Shown here: piece by piece, positions 33,027 through 48,000 of the stretch
Position numbering within the stretch: the first letter of the stretch is position 1
Layout: each line of letters begins with the position of its first letter
Assembly: GCA_034509925.1 (NCBI GenBank)
Contig: CM067526.1
Span: 7,214,501-7,278,500 of the forward strand
Source: Hirudinaria manillensis
Taxonomy: Eukaryota; Annelida; Clitellata; Hirudinida; Hirudinidae
Direction of reading: 5' to 3'
Length of the DNA stretch: 64,000 nucleotides
The notes under the pieces: model-generated
Databases searched by the model: none
Seen by the model: only the letters and a program-made list of their open reading frames with translations
What the model was told of the DNA's origin: nothing
Program-made: the position numbers and the translations under genes

Positions 33027-36000
33027 GTAGGTGTTAGATATTTGCTTTATTATTGATATAATTGCCAAAAACACAAAACAGATTTCGATGGTAGTTTATA
33101 ATCGAAAGACCCTATTATTTGAGTTAAAATTAATTGAATTATGATTCTCTATGCTGTTACAAGCACTTCACTGTTATGTTGAGGGTATTATAATGATAGC
33201 ACTCTTCTCCTCTCCATGCCCTTTGAGTCGCTGGTTGTAATTAAATTAAAAATATACAAAAACAATATAAAATATGAATAAGTAACGTACTGCTGAAATC
33301 ACATTATCTCTCCCAGAAATAATTAGTCAAAGCTGGACTTTTAAAGTGTAGAAAATAATCTTTATAAATTTTTGATATTTATAATTGTCACAACATTAAC
33401 CAAATGGAATGGATTGTAGATATATTATAAATGAGTTTAAAGACATTTCACATTAAAAATAACTTTTATGTAGAATATCAGTTTAAGCAAGGCAATCAAT
33501 GTAACTGAATGTGCTGTGAAAGAGAAACATGTTCGGAGTAAGGCATTTATTTTTTAATCAGAAGTTGTATACATTGTATGCAGAACAATAATTCATGCAA
33601 TTATTAATAGAAGCATTATAAAAAATGATCTCATTATACTTTAAATTTGTAGTCTAAATTAGATTTTATTATCTTTTAAATAGAAAATAATTAAAGTGCT
33701 TCCAATTTTCACAGTCGTTATCATTGCTTCACACAAAGAGAGATCAGGCTCCAGTTATTGGCATAATGTTAAAAAATTACCTCTACAAGACAATCCTTTG
33801 ATAACTTGGAAGTTTTGTCATGTTACTCACAAGTTGCTTAGGGACGGACATCCTAATGTACCATAATCTTGTTAATTGAATGACGTCATTTTTTATTTCA
33901 TATGATTTTTATGCAGCAAACTTCTATTTGATTCAGGTAATTAAGGATTCTTTACATTTTTTGAGCTACATTAGAGATATTGGAAAACTTTGGGGACATT
34001 TGAAGGAAGGCTATGGAGTTCTTATTGCCTCTTATGCACATCTTCTTTACCAGAAACTCCTGTTTCACAAAAAGGTATGCACATTTTTATGAAGTGCAAA
34101 TCAATACCATTTTCCATTTATGTTTGGTAAAATTAATGGCCATTTGATAAACTTGGTAAAAATTCTTATGAGGATTTTAAAAAACTGGTGGAAAATGGAT
34201 TGCAGATAGAAGACACATTTTAAAGTTTAATTGTGGGTGTAAAATTAAAAAATGTTTATGTTGTTATAAATAACCTGGGAAGATACCAACCAAAGATCCA
34301 TCACATGGAAAGACATTTGGAAAGATTCTCCCCTCCATTCGGCATTCCTAATAAGATTGGTCTATGATGGTCTAGGTCCAACTTGCAGAAGTGGGGGATA
34401 GCTCAAGATACAGCCTATGAGCTCTGACAGATGCTTTCATCATGCAGGTATGCTCTTGCTAATGGTCGCTATACATGGTGACATAATCAAGTCCTGCAGG
34501 TCTTGGTCGAGGCAGCAAAAATGGCATGCTCCCAGGCAAATGCCCAAGAAATTGTGGCACCAAGAAGAATATACTTAAGAGTTTGGTGATGGGATTGACA
34601 GCAGCCAACTCCTTTGTTACGGTTGAACAGATGGTCCCTTGGGAAGTTAGAATGGAGCTCAGCAATGCTTTGAAGACCAACTTTTACAAGGAGCTGTCAA
34701 TGGAGCTAAATGGAAAGAACTAGAGATAGCTTGATTGATTATAATTGCTTCCAGGACAAAATGTGAACAGTTTGTTTCTGATAAGCTAATGTCTTAGTTA
34801 AATGAATGAAGTTGAAAATAAAGAAAAAATTGTTCAAAATTAAATACTTTCTTCCTGATCTCATCAGCGGCATTACTTCTCGACATCTGAGACTTATGGC
34901 ACCTGCAGATTTGTTCACCATTGAATGAGGTGCATTCGGATCTTGCCAATCTTATATTCTTCTACAATGGATCTTAGCGGAAAGAGGTTTTGCGCTCTTG
35001 ATGTGGAGAGCGATCAACGACAGTCCCGGCGGGAAACTCAAACATAATCTGATTTTGCGGCTGAAGCTCATATCCAATGACTCTACGGAAGAAAGGCTGA
35101 TTTCATGGATGATGAGCGGCCATAAGAGTCTTGGACAGCCACACCTTGAATTTTCCGGGCAGAGGGACTTTGTCGATTGCCTCCATCCCTTTTGCCTTTT
35201 GATGGATTTTTTCTGGCATTGCCAGTCAGGATTTCATCAAATACCCTTCCCAGGCTTTTCACAGGTTTTTCTGCCACCACAGAGAAGACCACATCCTCCC
35301 GAATTTTTCCTCTCATGAGGGTGAGGTTTCTGGATTTCGAGATTTGAATGCAGTTCAAGCATGACATTTAGCCTGTCTAAGGCCCTCTGCATGACTTGTT
35401 TTCTGTTCATGACGAGGGTGGTGTCATCCATAAAGGCCTTAATAGGTAACAAAGTCAGTTCCTTGCCGATTTTTGCCTCTGGAATCTTCGAGCCCACTGA
35501 CTATGATCTGCATTAGCCAGCATGAATAGGATGGGAGAAATGGCACACCATGGTGATACCCACCAGAGAACGTCACGGGTTTCAAAAGGCCGAAACATTT
35601 GAAGATGGGGGACCTCTTCTGAGGATCCTTGTCGGAGAACTCCAAGGAGGAATTTCTAACATCTAACATCATATATATAAACAATAATGTGGTGATATAT
35701 ACATTTTATGTGTAATGTAATATATAATGTTGACTTGCTTTTCTCCAATGATGTTTTGTATTGGACATCAAGGTAATGTCACCTATTTTTCAGAATGATA
35801 GCATATGGTCTTTAAAGCAAATTTAGATTTTAGATTAGTCTAAGCCAACCAATCACATACCCTAACGAAAGCTCTAGATGTTTAGTCTAGACTTATGAAA
35901 TTTAATTTTCTAGACTTACTATTTAATTTAGGCTTATGAAAATCTCAATGACTACTTCTATGAAATGAACTGGTAGCCAGATTTGATTGTATCATCTTAG

Positions 36001-39000
36001 AGAAAATAATGTGTTGATTAATCCTAACTCCAAACTAAAAAAAATGTTTAATACGTTTGCTCACGATATGTTTAAAATTGAAATATTTAAGGATATTAAT
36101 GCTTCCCAGGAGGTTGATTTAAACAATTTTATGATTTAAAAGTGCATAACTGTTAATTATATGAGTAATATACTTAAATGTTCACAGATTTTTATGGTAT
36201 TTTCTAGAATCCTCAAATACCGGGAAATTTGATATTGGATGATGAACAGTTGGATCAATTTTGCGGCAACGACATCAATAGCTAGTATGGTTTGAATTTT
36301 TCAAAATTATTCCACTTATTATTTTCATACTGTTATAGCCTGCTCAAATTTTTGTTAAATAATTCAGCTTTGAACTAAGTGTGGATATGCTTGACTATAT
36401 GGATTGCATTCTTCATCTTCAGAAATATGGTTAGTATTTATTGATTCTTTTGGGTATGTGCCTTATGAATTTTATATGTTGTGTAGGTGATATTGCCCAG
36501 CCACTTAGCTTACTTGCTCCTTGGCATTGCAAGTTATAAAAACAATCACAATAATTATTAGAGATATATTTATTTAGGCTCTGATAACTCCAGAAATAGA
36601 CATTTTTTCCAGTCTATGGCCTAATTTTAGGTGATATCTATCAAACATTTCCAGTTCCTCATCCCTTATCAGTTGTTATATAAAGTGTTCTGCATTTTGA
36701 TGTTTTTAGTAGTAAACAGCATTTAACTCAGTCTCTTTGGAATCTTCTATTCTATTAAAGCCTGGAATATAATATCTGTTTAGTAGGGCCCAAAAAAACA
36801 AAATTACTCTTTTTCATTTATTTACCCATTAACTTGTTCCATGTTATAAGAAAATAAATTGTTCCAATTTTTATTACAATATAACAACATTTAGAGGTGG
36901 CCCTGGCTTAAAAAATTGCTAAATGATTTGTGGCAAGTCAGCTCTATATAATATAACTAACAAACTTTCATAAAATAAGAAAAAATGATTATCAGACACA
37001 AGGAAAGATTACTACAGCAATATTTAAAGGAGTGGTTTTGAAGAGGAAGAAATTGTAAATGATGACTATAAGGACTACATGATTTACTGATCATAAATGT
37101 CTAAAATAAATGTACTTCAACTCTTTGAGACATAGGAAATAAGAATAAGAAATGCTAATGACAGTGATAACATGGCATTAAAAAATGGTGGAACCTCCAC
37201 TGCAAATGCATTTAGGTTATGGGAATCAGCAAGGTGCAATGCAAGGTGTCTTAAAGCTGATTTATATGCCTATAGCATGACAAATACCGGTTGAACATTT
37301 TTAGCACACTGATGAGAAAGTATATGCAGCTGCTCTATTTTGGTTTAAAAAAGCATGATTGTTGTTTAGATGTAGCTCAACAATATCAAAGTTCACTCAT
37401 ATTAGATTATGAGGACCATGTTTGAAGCTGATCCATGATGGTCGTACATATTTCTTATAGATTTTTTTAACAACACTGATTCAGTGCTAAAACCAATTCT
37501 TGTTTAATATATTTAACATACACCTCAATTATTTTTCCAAGGTTAATTAAGCTTTAAGGTTGATTTCTTTGCTTTTGGAAAGGTTGCCCAATTTCATTCC
37601 ATAATATGTAAACCACATTGCAGCTGTTTCTTGCTCTTGATGACCAGAAAGCATAAGGAGTTTCAAAGAGCTGAAATGTTTGAAGATGGGGACCTCATCT
37701 GAGGATCCCTATCAGTAAGCTTAGAGGAAATAGGTGTTGTTCTTACAACGATTACAACTTAACTGAAGAGTTCTGGGAAGATGAAGTCCCATTTGCCAGA
37801 TTAATCAAATGTTGCTTACCTGTATTCAGAGATGTTCTATCATAATTTGAAAATTATTTGATTTGCCATTCATGGACAAAATCTCCTGTGAAATGCCTTT
37901 AGACTTACCTGATCCTGGAACAACATGTTCAACATGGCTTAGGCTTGGAAATGATAGAAGTACATCATATTCTTGATTTTTCTATCCCATGCACATATTC
38001 AATGTAGGATGACTCTTGTCATCAAAGCTAAGACAAACTATTCCTTTCATTCCTCCACTGGTGAGCTTCTAGGAGTACCTAGCAGATATCTGGTAGCATA
38101 GATTGATATCATGTCAATCATGTCAATGGTATGATTCAAAGCATTTTCAGGAGTCTGACATCCTCTGAGGCAGCATTTTGCTAACAAACTGGCATTTTGA
38201 TTACCAGCATATGCCTCTCAATAGCTTCGCAAACTTCTCAAAATTTATTTTTATTTCATGAACCCCATCTAGACTAGAATATATTGTCTATCTAACTCTT
38301 CTATATTTTCAATTTGGGGTGGACTTTCATCTCTATCCTTTTGAAATGTATTCCATGCTCTATTCGTTTGAAAGAGAATTGCATTTACTCATTTTTTTAT
38401 TGTGCCAGACTCAAATTTTGCAGTTGTTTTCCACTTTTCAATTTCCAAATTGGGTGGGTTTTCCTCAGTTGGAAATAACCGTTTTCCTAGTTGTATTGAT
38501 CATTCTGAAAATCCATCCAACTACAGGAATCTTTCATTCAATTAGGCATTTACAGTAGCTTCTATGTTTAATTCCAGCATCAACACACATGTGTGAAAAA
38601 ATATTAAAAAGATTGCCAAAACCTTAACATTTTGAGGATTTCTTTTTATTCCAGAGTATAAAGGTGTTTCCCTTCTCAATTACCTTCCTAACTGCTTTCA
38701 CTATGTTAATGTAACAAATGCAAATGTGGGTATGATAACAGTGTCATATAACTTGATTATATCAGTGGTTTTATGTTGTCGATGGTAATATCAAGGTGTC
38801 CTTCAGCAAAATGTCTTCGCCAGCTTATTGCACATTTGTAATACTAGTTCCTATATCAAACCAAAAGTTGAATATTGACTTTTGCTTCCGAGCGCAGAAA
38901 GAGATCGACGAATCAGTAAATGTACTGATGTTCGAAGAAGTAAGAGGTCCTATCCAGACAGACCGTCACGCAGTGGGATGGAACCACTTCCAGAAATGGT

Positions 39001-42000
39001 CCCAGGCCAGCTCATCAACTAGAGGTGCGATGATTGGCCAGGAGACCTTCTCTGAGGATCCCTGTCGGAAAGCTCCGAGGAGGAGTTTCCAGCATCTAAC
39101 AGTATGCTCCGCGAGGGCTCCGCCGTCCGAAAAACCATCAAAGTCGCCATTGCTGCACTTCTTATATCACTTTGGTGTATATGTCGTCCGGGGTGTTTCT
39201 TTCCTGTCCTTAAACTGGAGTCACTGTTTTGGTGGAGTGGACATTGACGACTTGCCTCGCCGTGCCTGAGGCTTACCTTCGGTCCTTCATGGTCCAAATC
39301 CAATGAGAACTTGGCTATTCTCTGGACGAACTGTTTGGTTTGCCTGTTTGAAAGGCCTATCTTCCTGAGAAAGGCGTAGGTAGACTTGCCTACCAGTCCT
39401 CTCGCTCCGACTTCTATTGGCAACACACGGGCGCTATACCCTTTCCCCTCTAAATCCATCTTCAGCTCTTCGTAACGGTCGCTTTTCAGAGCATTGCTGA
39501 CATCCATTGGGACTGTCAGCTCTACCATTATGACGGAATCGATTGCTGCCGACGCTAGCACCAAATGAGGCCGCTTGCCGCTCTCTTGTAGCACCTGGTG
39601 ATAGTGCCTTTCCCCCTGCAGGTCTGCCGTAACTGTCCAGTCTTTGGCTGTGGACAGCAAGTCCCTCCTTTGGGCCATGTTTCTTTTGCGGTGCTGTGTC
39701 AACACAGCCCTCTCTTAAGAAGTACATCCTTCTTGGTGCCGCGATTTCTCGGGCATTTGCCTGGGAGCATGCTGTCTTAGCCGCCTCGACCATTACCTGC
39801 AGGACTTGCTTATGTCGCCATGTGTAGCGATCATGAGCAAAGGCGTATGTGCATGATGAAAGCACATGTCAGAGTGACTGTGCACCTCCGCAGAGTTCGC
39901 AGCTGGCGTCTTGAACCATCCCCCACTTCTGTAAGTTGGACCCGGAAGGGAGCACGACCGACCTTATGAGGAATGCCAAGCGGAGGGGAGACTTTCTCCA
40001 AATGTCTTTCCATGTGATGGATCTTTGGATGACGCCTTCCCAGGTTGTCCACTGTCTTGCTGGCTTTGCTGCCAGCGCAATCCTTTCGGTCTCCATCTCT
40101 CGCCTTCTCTCTTGGACTATCATGGCAGCTTTTGTCTGCACATTCGCTGTGGACCATCTTGAAAAATGGTTCCATCCGACTCCATGGCGGTTTACTTGCA
40201 TGGGTTCTCTTTTCTCCTCGAAGGCTAGGATTGCCTCGGATTCCTCGATTTCTTCCTGGGCTCTGAATTTCCTTCCTGACGAAGTTATGGCATGACATCG
40301 CGGACCCTGCTGTCACTGGAGTTGTTGAGCGACCATTGGGTTCTTATTTTGCTAATTTTATATTCTTCAACAATGGATCTGAGGTGTAGCCTCAACCGTG
40401 TGCTCTTGCTGTACAGGGCGACTGACGACAGCGAAGGCGGCAACCCGAACCATTTCCTTGCACACCGATTTATTTTCCTTTCCATCTCTTCTACTGACTG
40501 CAGGCCTATTTCATAGATGGTCAGTGGCCACAGTAGTCTTGGTAGCAGGACGAATTGCAGGAGCCAGACTTTGAATCTGCCCTGTAGCGGTGATTCTGCA
40601 ACGTTTCAGACCGTCGGTCATCCTACTGACAGTGTCTGCCTCCTGGTTTTTGTCACGAAGGAACTCGTCGAAAACTCTTCCCAAGCTCTTTAATGGCTCT
40701 TCTGAGACCGTCGGAATGCGATGTCCTCCGGCGGTGAAGCACACGTCGCTGCGAACTCTCCCTCTTGTAAGAGAAAGACTCAGGGATTTTGTGGGCTTCG
40801 GAGCCATGCGACACCATTGGAGTAGATCATTGAGCTTGTCAAGGGCTCTTTGGACAATCTGCTGCCTGTTTAGAACGATGGTGGTGTCGTCCATGAAAAC
40901 CTTTACTGAAGGCATAAACACCCCTCTACCCAAGCGCATCTCAGGGATCTCAGCCCCTACTGCATTTAGTACGACTTGGATGGCAAGCACAAACAGCGAT
41001 GGGGAAATGGCACATCCCATGGCTATGCCGATCTGCAGAGGGATCCAACACGTGGTGCAATCTTTCGTGGAAAAACGCATCACGTAACCGTTGAAGTATT
41101 CTTTGAGTACCTTAATTACAGTTCCAGGAACATGGTGGATCTCTAACGTCTTCCAGAGGAGTTGATGGGGCACCGATATATATATATATATTATGATGTA
41201 TACCAGCCATCCCTGTGCAACAAATAATGTATGAAAATGAAAGAGTTTAATAGCATTTTTTTAATAGAATTTTTAACATAATCAATATTTACAGTGTTAA
41301 GCTTTGATTATGTGTACTGTTTATGTTTTTATGTACTACTAGAGTTGCCAAGCCATGCATTGCTATGGCTCAATCTGATTAATTTTATAAGAAAGAAATT
41401 TTCTAATGTGTTTATTTTTACAATTTCACAATGCTTGAGGGTTACAATAGTTTAAGCTTTTTAATGTCTCGCTAAAGTTTATTTATTGTTAGGCAGTGAC
41501 GTTATCATGGCAGGATGGCAGGATTTTCGAAAAAAGTTTATTTTTACATGATATACTTGTGGCATATATATGAAACCTATATAAAAACACTCTAATCGAG
41601 CACTATGTTGTGTCAAAATTTCAAAGCAATTGGTTAAGTACTTTCAGAGAACATTTACATGATACAAATACACATTGCATTTTTATTTATATAGATTTGT
41701 ATAATGCTTGAGTTTTTAGCTAAACTCACTTGACCATTTTTTCTTAATAAATTTTTCTTAACCTTTAAAAAATGTTCATGATTTTGTTAATATGAAGGAG
41801 GCATCATTCCAAGAAACAATTAAAATTTTGATTTAAATTATTAAACATTTGCAGTCTTTGATTCTATGGATATGTCAAGGTCCAATTCTATGACAAGTAG
41901 TGGTCAATGCAGACTAGCACCTCTCATACCGTGCATTCAAGACTCTTGCCAGCTCTATCATTTGCTTGTTCAATTCTTATTCAAGTTACATTCAAGTTAG

Positions 42001-45000
42001 AGTGATTGAACTTCTTTTGACAAAATTACAATTTAAGTTAGAAGATGTTTTAGTTTATTTTTGTGGTTACTTGCTTATTATTACATTTTAGGTCTTCCTG
42101 CTGACACTTTGGCTGGTCACAGAGAGAGATTTTACAAGCAATTCAACATGTGAGATATATATTAGGGTGCCAAGGATACGTATTGCAGAAATTAAAGTAT
42201 TTTTATTTTCTCATCCCAGAAAAGTGTTCTATTTGACTTAAAAATACTAGTCTAACTTTTTCATGAAAATATTTTATCATTTACTGTTGCCTTAACCAAT
42301 TTGATAAATTGGGTAGACAGTTACAAAATTAAAAAAAAGTTAAAAAAATAAATCATTGGAAACCATAATAACCTTAGTTTTGATGTAATAGACTCTGCTA
42401 TTTTTATCCATTACTATGTTTCTAATTGTACACTCTTTGGAAGTGCCACTCTTTAAAGAAGGGTAAACAGTTTCAAAGTAAACAGAATTGGAATTTTTAG
42501 TTATATATAATGGTTGATTTATGCATGCAATGACATCTTCTTGGCTTGCTTAATTTTCGCAATTAATTAAAAGATCGGTTCAACACACAACAGTTCTTTA
42601 TCTTTATTCTTTAATTAGGTCGGTTGTATCATTGAAGCATCAATCCCATCAGATAGTAGCACAAAACGTGTTAGGTTATGTATAGTCATGGAAGATATGT
42701 CTGAAAGTATCAGGTTACCTTCAAATCAAAAGGCCTTGAGTTGTCTTCTATTTACACAAACTTCAGAAGAAAACTATCCATGAAAGTGCGGAAATTTCTG
42801 CTCAAGAACTTATGGGCCAAGGCAAGAATATAGAAGCTGTACCAAAAGTGGAGAGGTCTCCAGAAAAATGCTTTAAAAAAAAACTCATTGTGAAAAGGAG
42901 GATGATAAATTTACTTCTGTTATTGATGAACAGAGGGAGAAAGGAAGGCATGGATGTTTGAGTTGATAGGAAACTTTGAGGTAAAGAAAAGAGAAGATAC
43001 AGTAGATCCAGAGAAAAGTATGTCTGAAGATGAACATCCTTCAGAAACGACATGACAGCCACTTGATGAGTCCAATGGCAAATGCTGATTACACAAATCC
43101 TGCTCCACTTGTGCTCCCAACAAAGAAAGCAATCAAAGTAGTCAGCTCTCATGTTACAGCATTCCTGGAACAAAGTCTGTGAAGGTTAAGCTGTACAAAA
43201 TTATACAGATTTAAGGAATAAAAAATAATATATCTCTTGTTATTGAAGTGAACCAATATAAGCCATAAGTTATGAGAAATATATAATTTCAAGTTTCACA
43301 CAGTTTAAGATGTTAGGGATATTAGAGAGGCAGCTGTAAATGATGTTTGATCTAATTAAAATTTTCTATATGGCTTTACAAATGTAAAAGAAACGAATAA
43401 ACATGGTGAGAATAGGCAATTTCAAAATATTTTTTATTGGCACCCTAATGTATAATCTGATTGACACTTGGTATGCAAATTGGCTTTACATTGCCAGGCT
43501 GAAACAATTCTACAACAATGCCAAGAATTTGCAGTATTTCAAAAATCTTATTCAAATTCCTGATTTGCCACATGTATGAGTTGCAAATTTGTTTATAAAA
43601 GATAAAAAAATGTGACATTTTTATATCCATCCCAGACATCACCAAATTTTTTGAGGGCTTGTGAGTTAAGCTCACACATCAAACCCATGGCCTTGGTGTC
43701 TGAATCAGAAGATTATGGAAATGAAACTGATAATGTTGATACAACATCTGTTCTTGTTGAAACTTCATTGCCATCAAAAGTATTTTTGGCTGAATTGATA
43801 TGATTCATAGTTATTTTGGTTACAAGTTTGCATTTATTTTTTAGTGATAGCTCTAGTATTAGTTGAGTCAACCATTTTTGTTTTAGTATAGTTATAATTC
43901 TAATTTTTTAGTTTTAGTGAATTACCATCAATTTTTTAATTGGTTTTATTTTTGTCATGATATTTTATTTTAAAGAGTCTTCGATGATTGCATTGTTGAC
44001 TTTCAAGAACACTCTTATTTCCAATGTCCTGCTTGACACCTACTTCTCTTTCTCAGCATATATTTCTATGCCTGTGGAGAATAAACTCTCAACATATGCT
44101 TGAGAAGTAGGGACAGACATCGAATCCAAGACTAACTTGGATAGGTGTGGAAATTATCCTTCTCTCCCTGGTTAATAAGCAAGTAGATCCTCCTTCCATT
44201 TACCTTCCCTGGCTTGGTTACATATTGTGATGACACCATCAACTTTGATGTATGTCCAATCTCCTCATCTTCTAATCTTTTTGGTGCTAGACTCCACAGA
44301 ATTCTTTAGCCACTTCTGGTATGGTCACAAAGTCCAAAATTGTATGTAAGTTACTCTCTTTATTGTTTGAAGAAGATTACCATATTTTCACTCCTACAAT
44401 ATGCATTTTATTTATTTATTATTTATTTTTCTAAACAAAATGACCACTTACACATTTTGTAATAACGTTAGACAACAGAAAATAGAGTGAAAGAGAAAAA
44501 CATTGTCAATAGAAAATCAAGTTCACTTAATGGAGAGATAGTTATTGAAGTTTAAGGATGACACACACGATTTGAAGCTTGAGCTACGGGGCGCTGTGCC
44601 AGTCCTAAAATCAACGCCTGAAAGACAATGTCTTTAGACTTGTCTTAAAATCGGTGGCACACCTTTTGGATCTCAGCTGTTCCAGATGCGGGGCGCGGCA
44701 AATCTAAAAGAGCTGGCCTCTGGATGTTGAGGAAGTTCGAGGCTTCGTGTGCAGGTGTGGCAAGAGCATCTCCGCCAAGTAAATGCCATCTCTTTGCTCA
44801 GGGCTTTGTGTGCCAGTAGGGCTATTTTGAAATTGACTCTCCCGAACTGTAAGCCAAGGCGTCGGCCGGGTCGGCACCTACACCGAGTACTGGACAGGAT
44901 TTTGGATTTTGGATTTTCTGAAGTTCCTGGAAGGAAGCCGAAGGCTATCCGATTAAGCAAGGCGTTGCTTAATTAGTCAAGCCTTGACAGAATGAGGCAT

Positions 45001-48000
45001 CGACAATGTCATGGAGATGTCCAGAGTTAGGGGTGCCTGATATGGCATAGAGCCCACAGGTGGTAATTACATGACCTGATGACCAAGGAGATGTGTTTGG
45101 CAAATCCGAGGAGCCTGATATTGCTATTCATTGGTATAGTTGTGTTGGCTAGGCTGACACTGCTGAGCCCGAGCTTTGATATGCTCTGGGGGGTGCCCAG
45201 CAACATGGCCTCGAACTTGGATTTAACTGAAGCTGGTTGGCCACGGGCTACTCCTGGATCCTGGACATGCTCAACTGTGTGGCCATTCGTTGACATTCCT
45301 CCGGGGAATAGTTGCGAAAGGGATTTGAGTGGAGCATTTTGTTTAGGTTCCGCCATAATAGACGGGGGTTGGCTGAAACGGTCTCGAGTGAGGTTCTGAG
45401 GTGATCGGCACAGGACCGGAGTATGGCCTGATTGAACCTCTGTCGGGTTGATTTGAGTTCATGTTTTACCAAAGCCACTTTTTGTGAGATGAAATTTTCT
45501 CTCCAGTCTGCGACAGGACTTCCTCAAGGTCCTATCGTTGTCCAACAGCCAGTTGCGACAGTTGTCATGGACTAAGATGAGACATCAATGTTCGAGTGTT
45601 TTAAGTCCAAGTTGTTGTAGTATGCTATGCTATGGCAGTGCTCTGAAGCCAGGGATGGACCTTGTGAAGCAGTCTCAATCTTACAAATGGTTTATGGACA
45701 ATATTATTGATATGAGCCTTGTAGGTGAGTCCATTGTCCCAGGTATTAGATAGAGGTTAGATTTGTGAAGCAACTGCATAATGACATGGTGGTGTTCTTG
45801 TATGAGCTGTCTTAATGGAGAGTTGTATTCATTTTTTGGGAGCTAGCTGTAATTGCCTTCTTCATCTGCTTTCGTTATTTGATGTGAAACTTAAGGATCT
45901 TAGCATTTAGCATTAGTCACTTTAAGCATCTTAGAGTGACATGCTTCATTGGTAATGAAGGTCATCATTGCAATTATGGTAATCTCTTGTCTCAGAGGAA
46001 CACATTGAACACTTTTCCTATGCTCTTATCTGGTTCTGAAATGTTCAGAATGATGTCCTCCAGTAGTGAAGTAAATGTGAACTTAAACGTAAACTTTCCA
46101 TCTTTTTAGGGAAAGACTTCTGAATTTTGCAAGCTGTGACATTAAAGGCTCTTTGGACATCTGTGAATGTTTTTACAGAAGGCATAAACACTTTCCTATC
46201 CAAGTACAGCTTTAGGAATAATTAGCTTTCCTGAAGGCTGCAATCTGTCCCTTCTCATTATCAGACAAAGTTTTACCTCTACTCAACATTAAACTATAAT
46301 TAATACACTAAAAAGGAATTTTTTGTTAATGTTTCATGTTTATACACCACTAAAACTTACTTTGAAATTCATAGAACCTTGTAAAATAAATTTTACAGCG
46401 CATATGCAAAAACTTCCTATCATTTACGGGTGGTCTAAAATCACATTTTTATGCATTTTACAAGTTCTATTAGTCAAAAGAAGCTCATATTCTTTTGTCT
46501 TTGATAAAGTGATGTAATGTCCAAATTTGAATAAAGTTCATTGTTTAGTTTTCAAGAAATTTGCAAAAATGTGAAATTCCTATCATTATTGGGTGGAGTG
46601 TGTATATATACCCTGAATCCTGACACTCTCAGGAGCTGGGCTGCATCTGGTGATCAACCGGATGTCCCTGCCAGCTTGTTTCTTCCAACAACAGTAAATC
46701 ATCAAATTTCCTTCAGTCGACGCAGCTTTCTGCAGACGACATGCACTCACATGGATATTCACAAAAAAAAAAACCTCGAGGGCTCCATCTGAAAAAACTG
46801 AAAAAGTCGATATTGGAGTGCTTCTTATATTAATTTGGTGTTAATAAATAATAATAAAATTTGGTGACCAAAGTGTCTCTTTCTTGGCCTTACTCTGATG
46901 TCCCAGTTTTGCTGGAGTGGACAGGGACACTTGTGTCATTTCTCAATTTTTACACTGTACTGAGACTTATTATGGGACTGCATGATATTGAAAACTCAAC
47001 CAAACACCACTCTCTGCCTGAACCTGCTTTTTGTTGATATGTGCAAAAGTATGTAATTAAGCTCACAAAAAGCTTCACCTTGTAGCAAAAAATGAAGTAA
47101 ACAATTAAAATCCAAAAATCACAGATACTTTACTAAAATTTTTAGCCATCCTAAATTTTTATTTTAATTAATTAAATTAAAATATTTAAAAATATTTTTT
47201 AGTTCTGGTTAAAGTTTTAGTCATGATTTAATTGATTGATTCTTTAGTTTCAGTTGATTATTTTTTTTTCAATTTTGTAATATTTAGTTTTAATATAGCT
47301 TTTGTAAACTATAAAGTTTTCATAAACTAGTTATTTGTTTAGTTCCTCTTAACAAAAATGATCTATGATATTATTTAATATGAATTAACCTAGTCAATGT
47401 TATTTTTTGTACTTTTATTTGTTTAGGACAATTCTGAGCTGAGCAGCACTGAAGCACTATTGTTTGAGAAGTATGTATTGCCATGGCCTCTCATTGCAGT
47501 TTACAGTTTGTTTTCAGTTTAATAAAACATATTACAGAAATTTATATATAGAGAAATTGGAAAATGAATTAAGGGAATTGAAGAGAGAGATTGAAAGAAT
47601 AAGAAGAGAAGATGAAATGGCATTGGAATCTCTTCATATTGAGATTCAAGAACTGGAAAATGAGATTAGGATCCAAAAGCAAATAATTTCATCTGCGGCT
47701 CAAGTAGAATTTTCTGTTAAATTTTTGTTAAATGATTTTTTTTGATCATGTTGGATAGTAATGTGGTCCAAGTTTATTATGTGGGAAAATTTTTTGGTCA
47801 GTTATAAATTGCACTATAGATTACACAATCAGCATTGGCAGGGAACACAATTACAATGAAAGAAACATGGAACTTTCATTCTTTGAGCCCTGAGCTCCTG
47901 AGCCTTTTCAACACTTCTGCTTGGGCTCCTGAGCTAAAATTTGCAAATAAATTGTATTTGATTCATTCATGAACTGACTAGGTATGACATCATTTTTTTC

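Noticed and set aside
39598-41087. Plus-strand ORFs of 60-165 codons over the family 3 LINE
   Set aside because: Shadows of the minus-strand RT and endonuclease coding sequence.
47464-47745. 93-codon stand-alone coiled-coil ORF
   Set aside because: Only the middle is coding. It is HIP1 exon 12 (47538-47703) read into its two introns.
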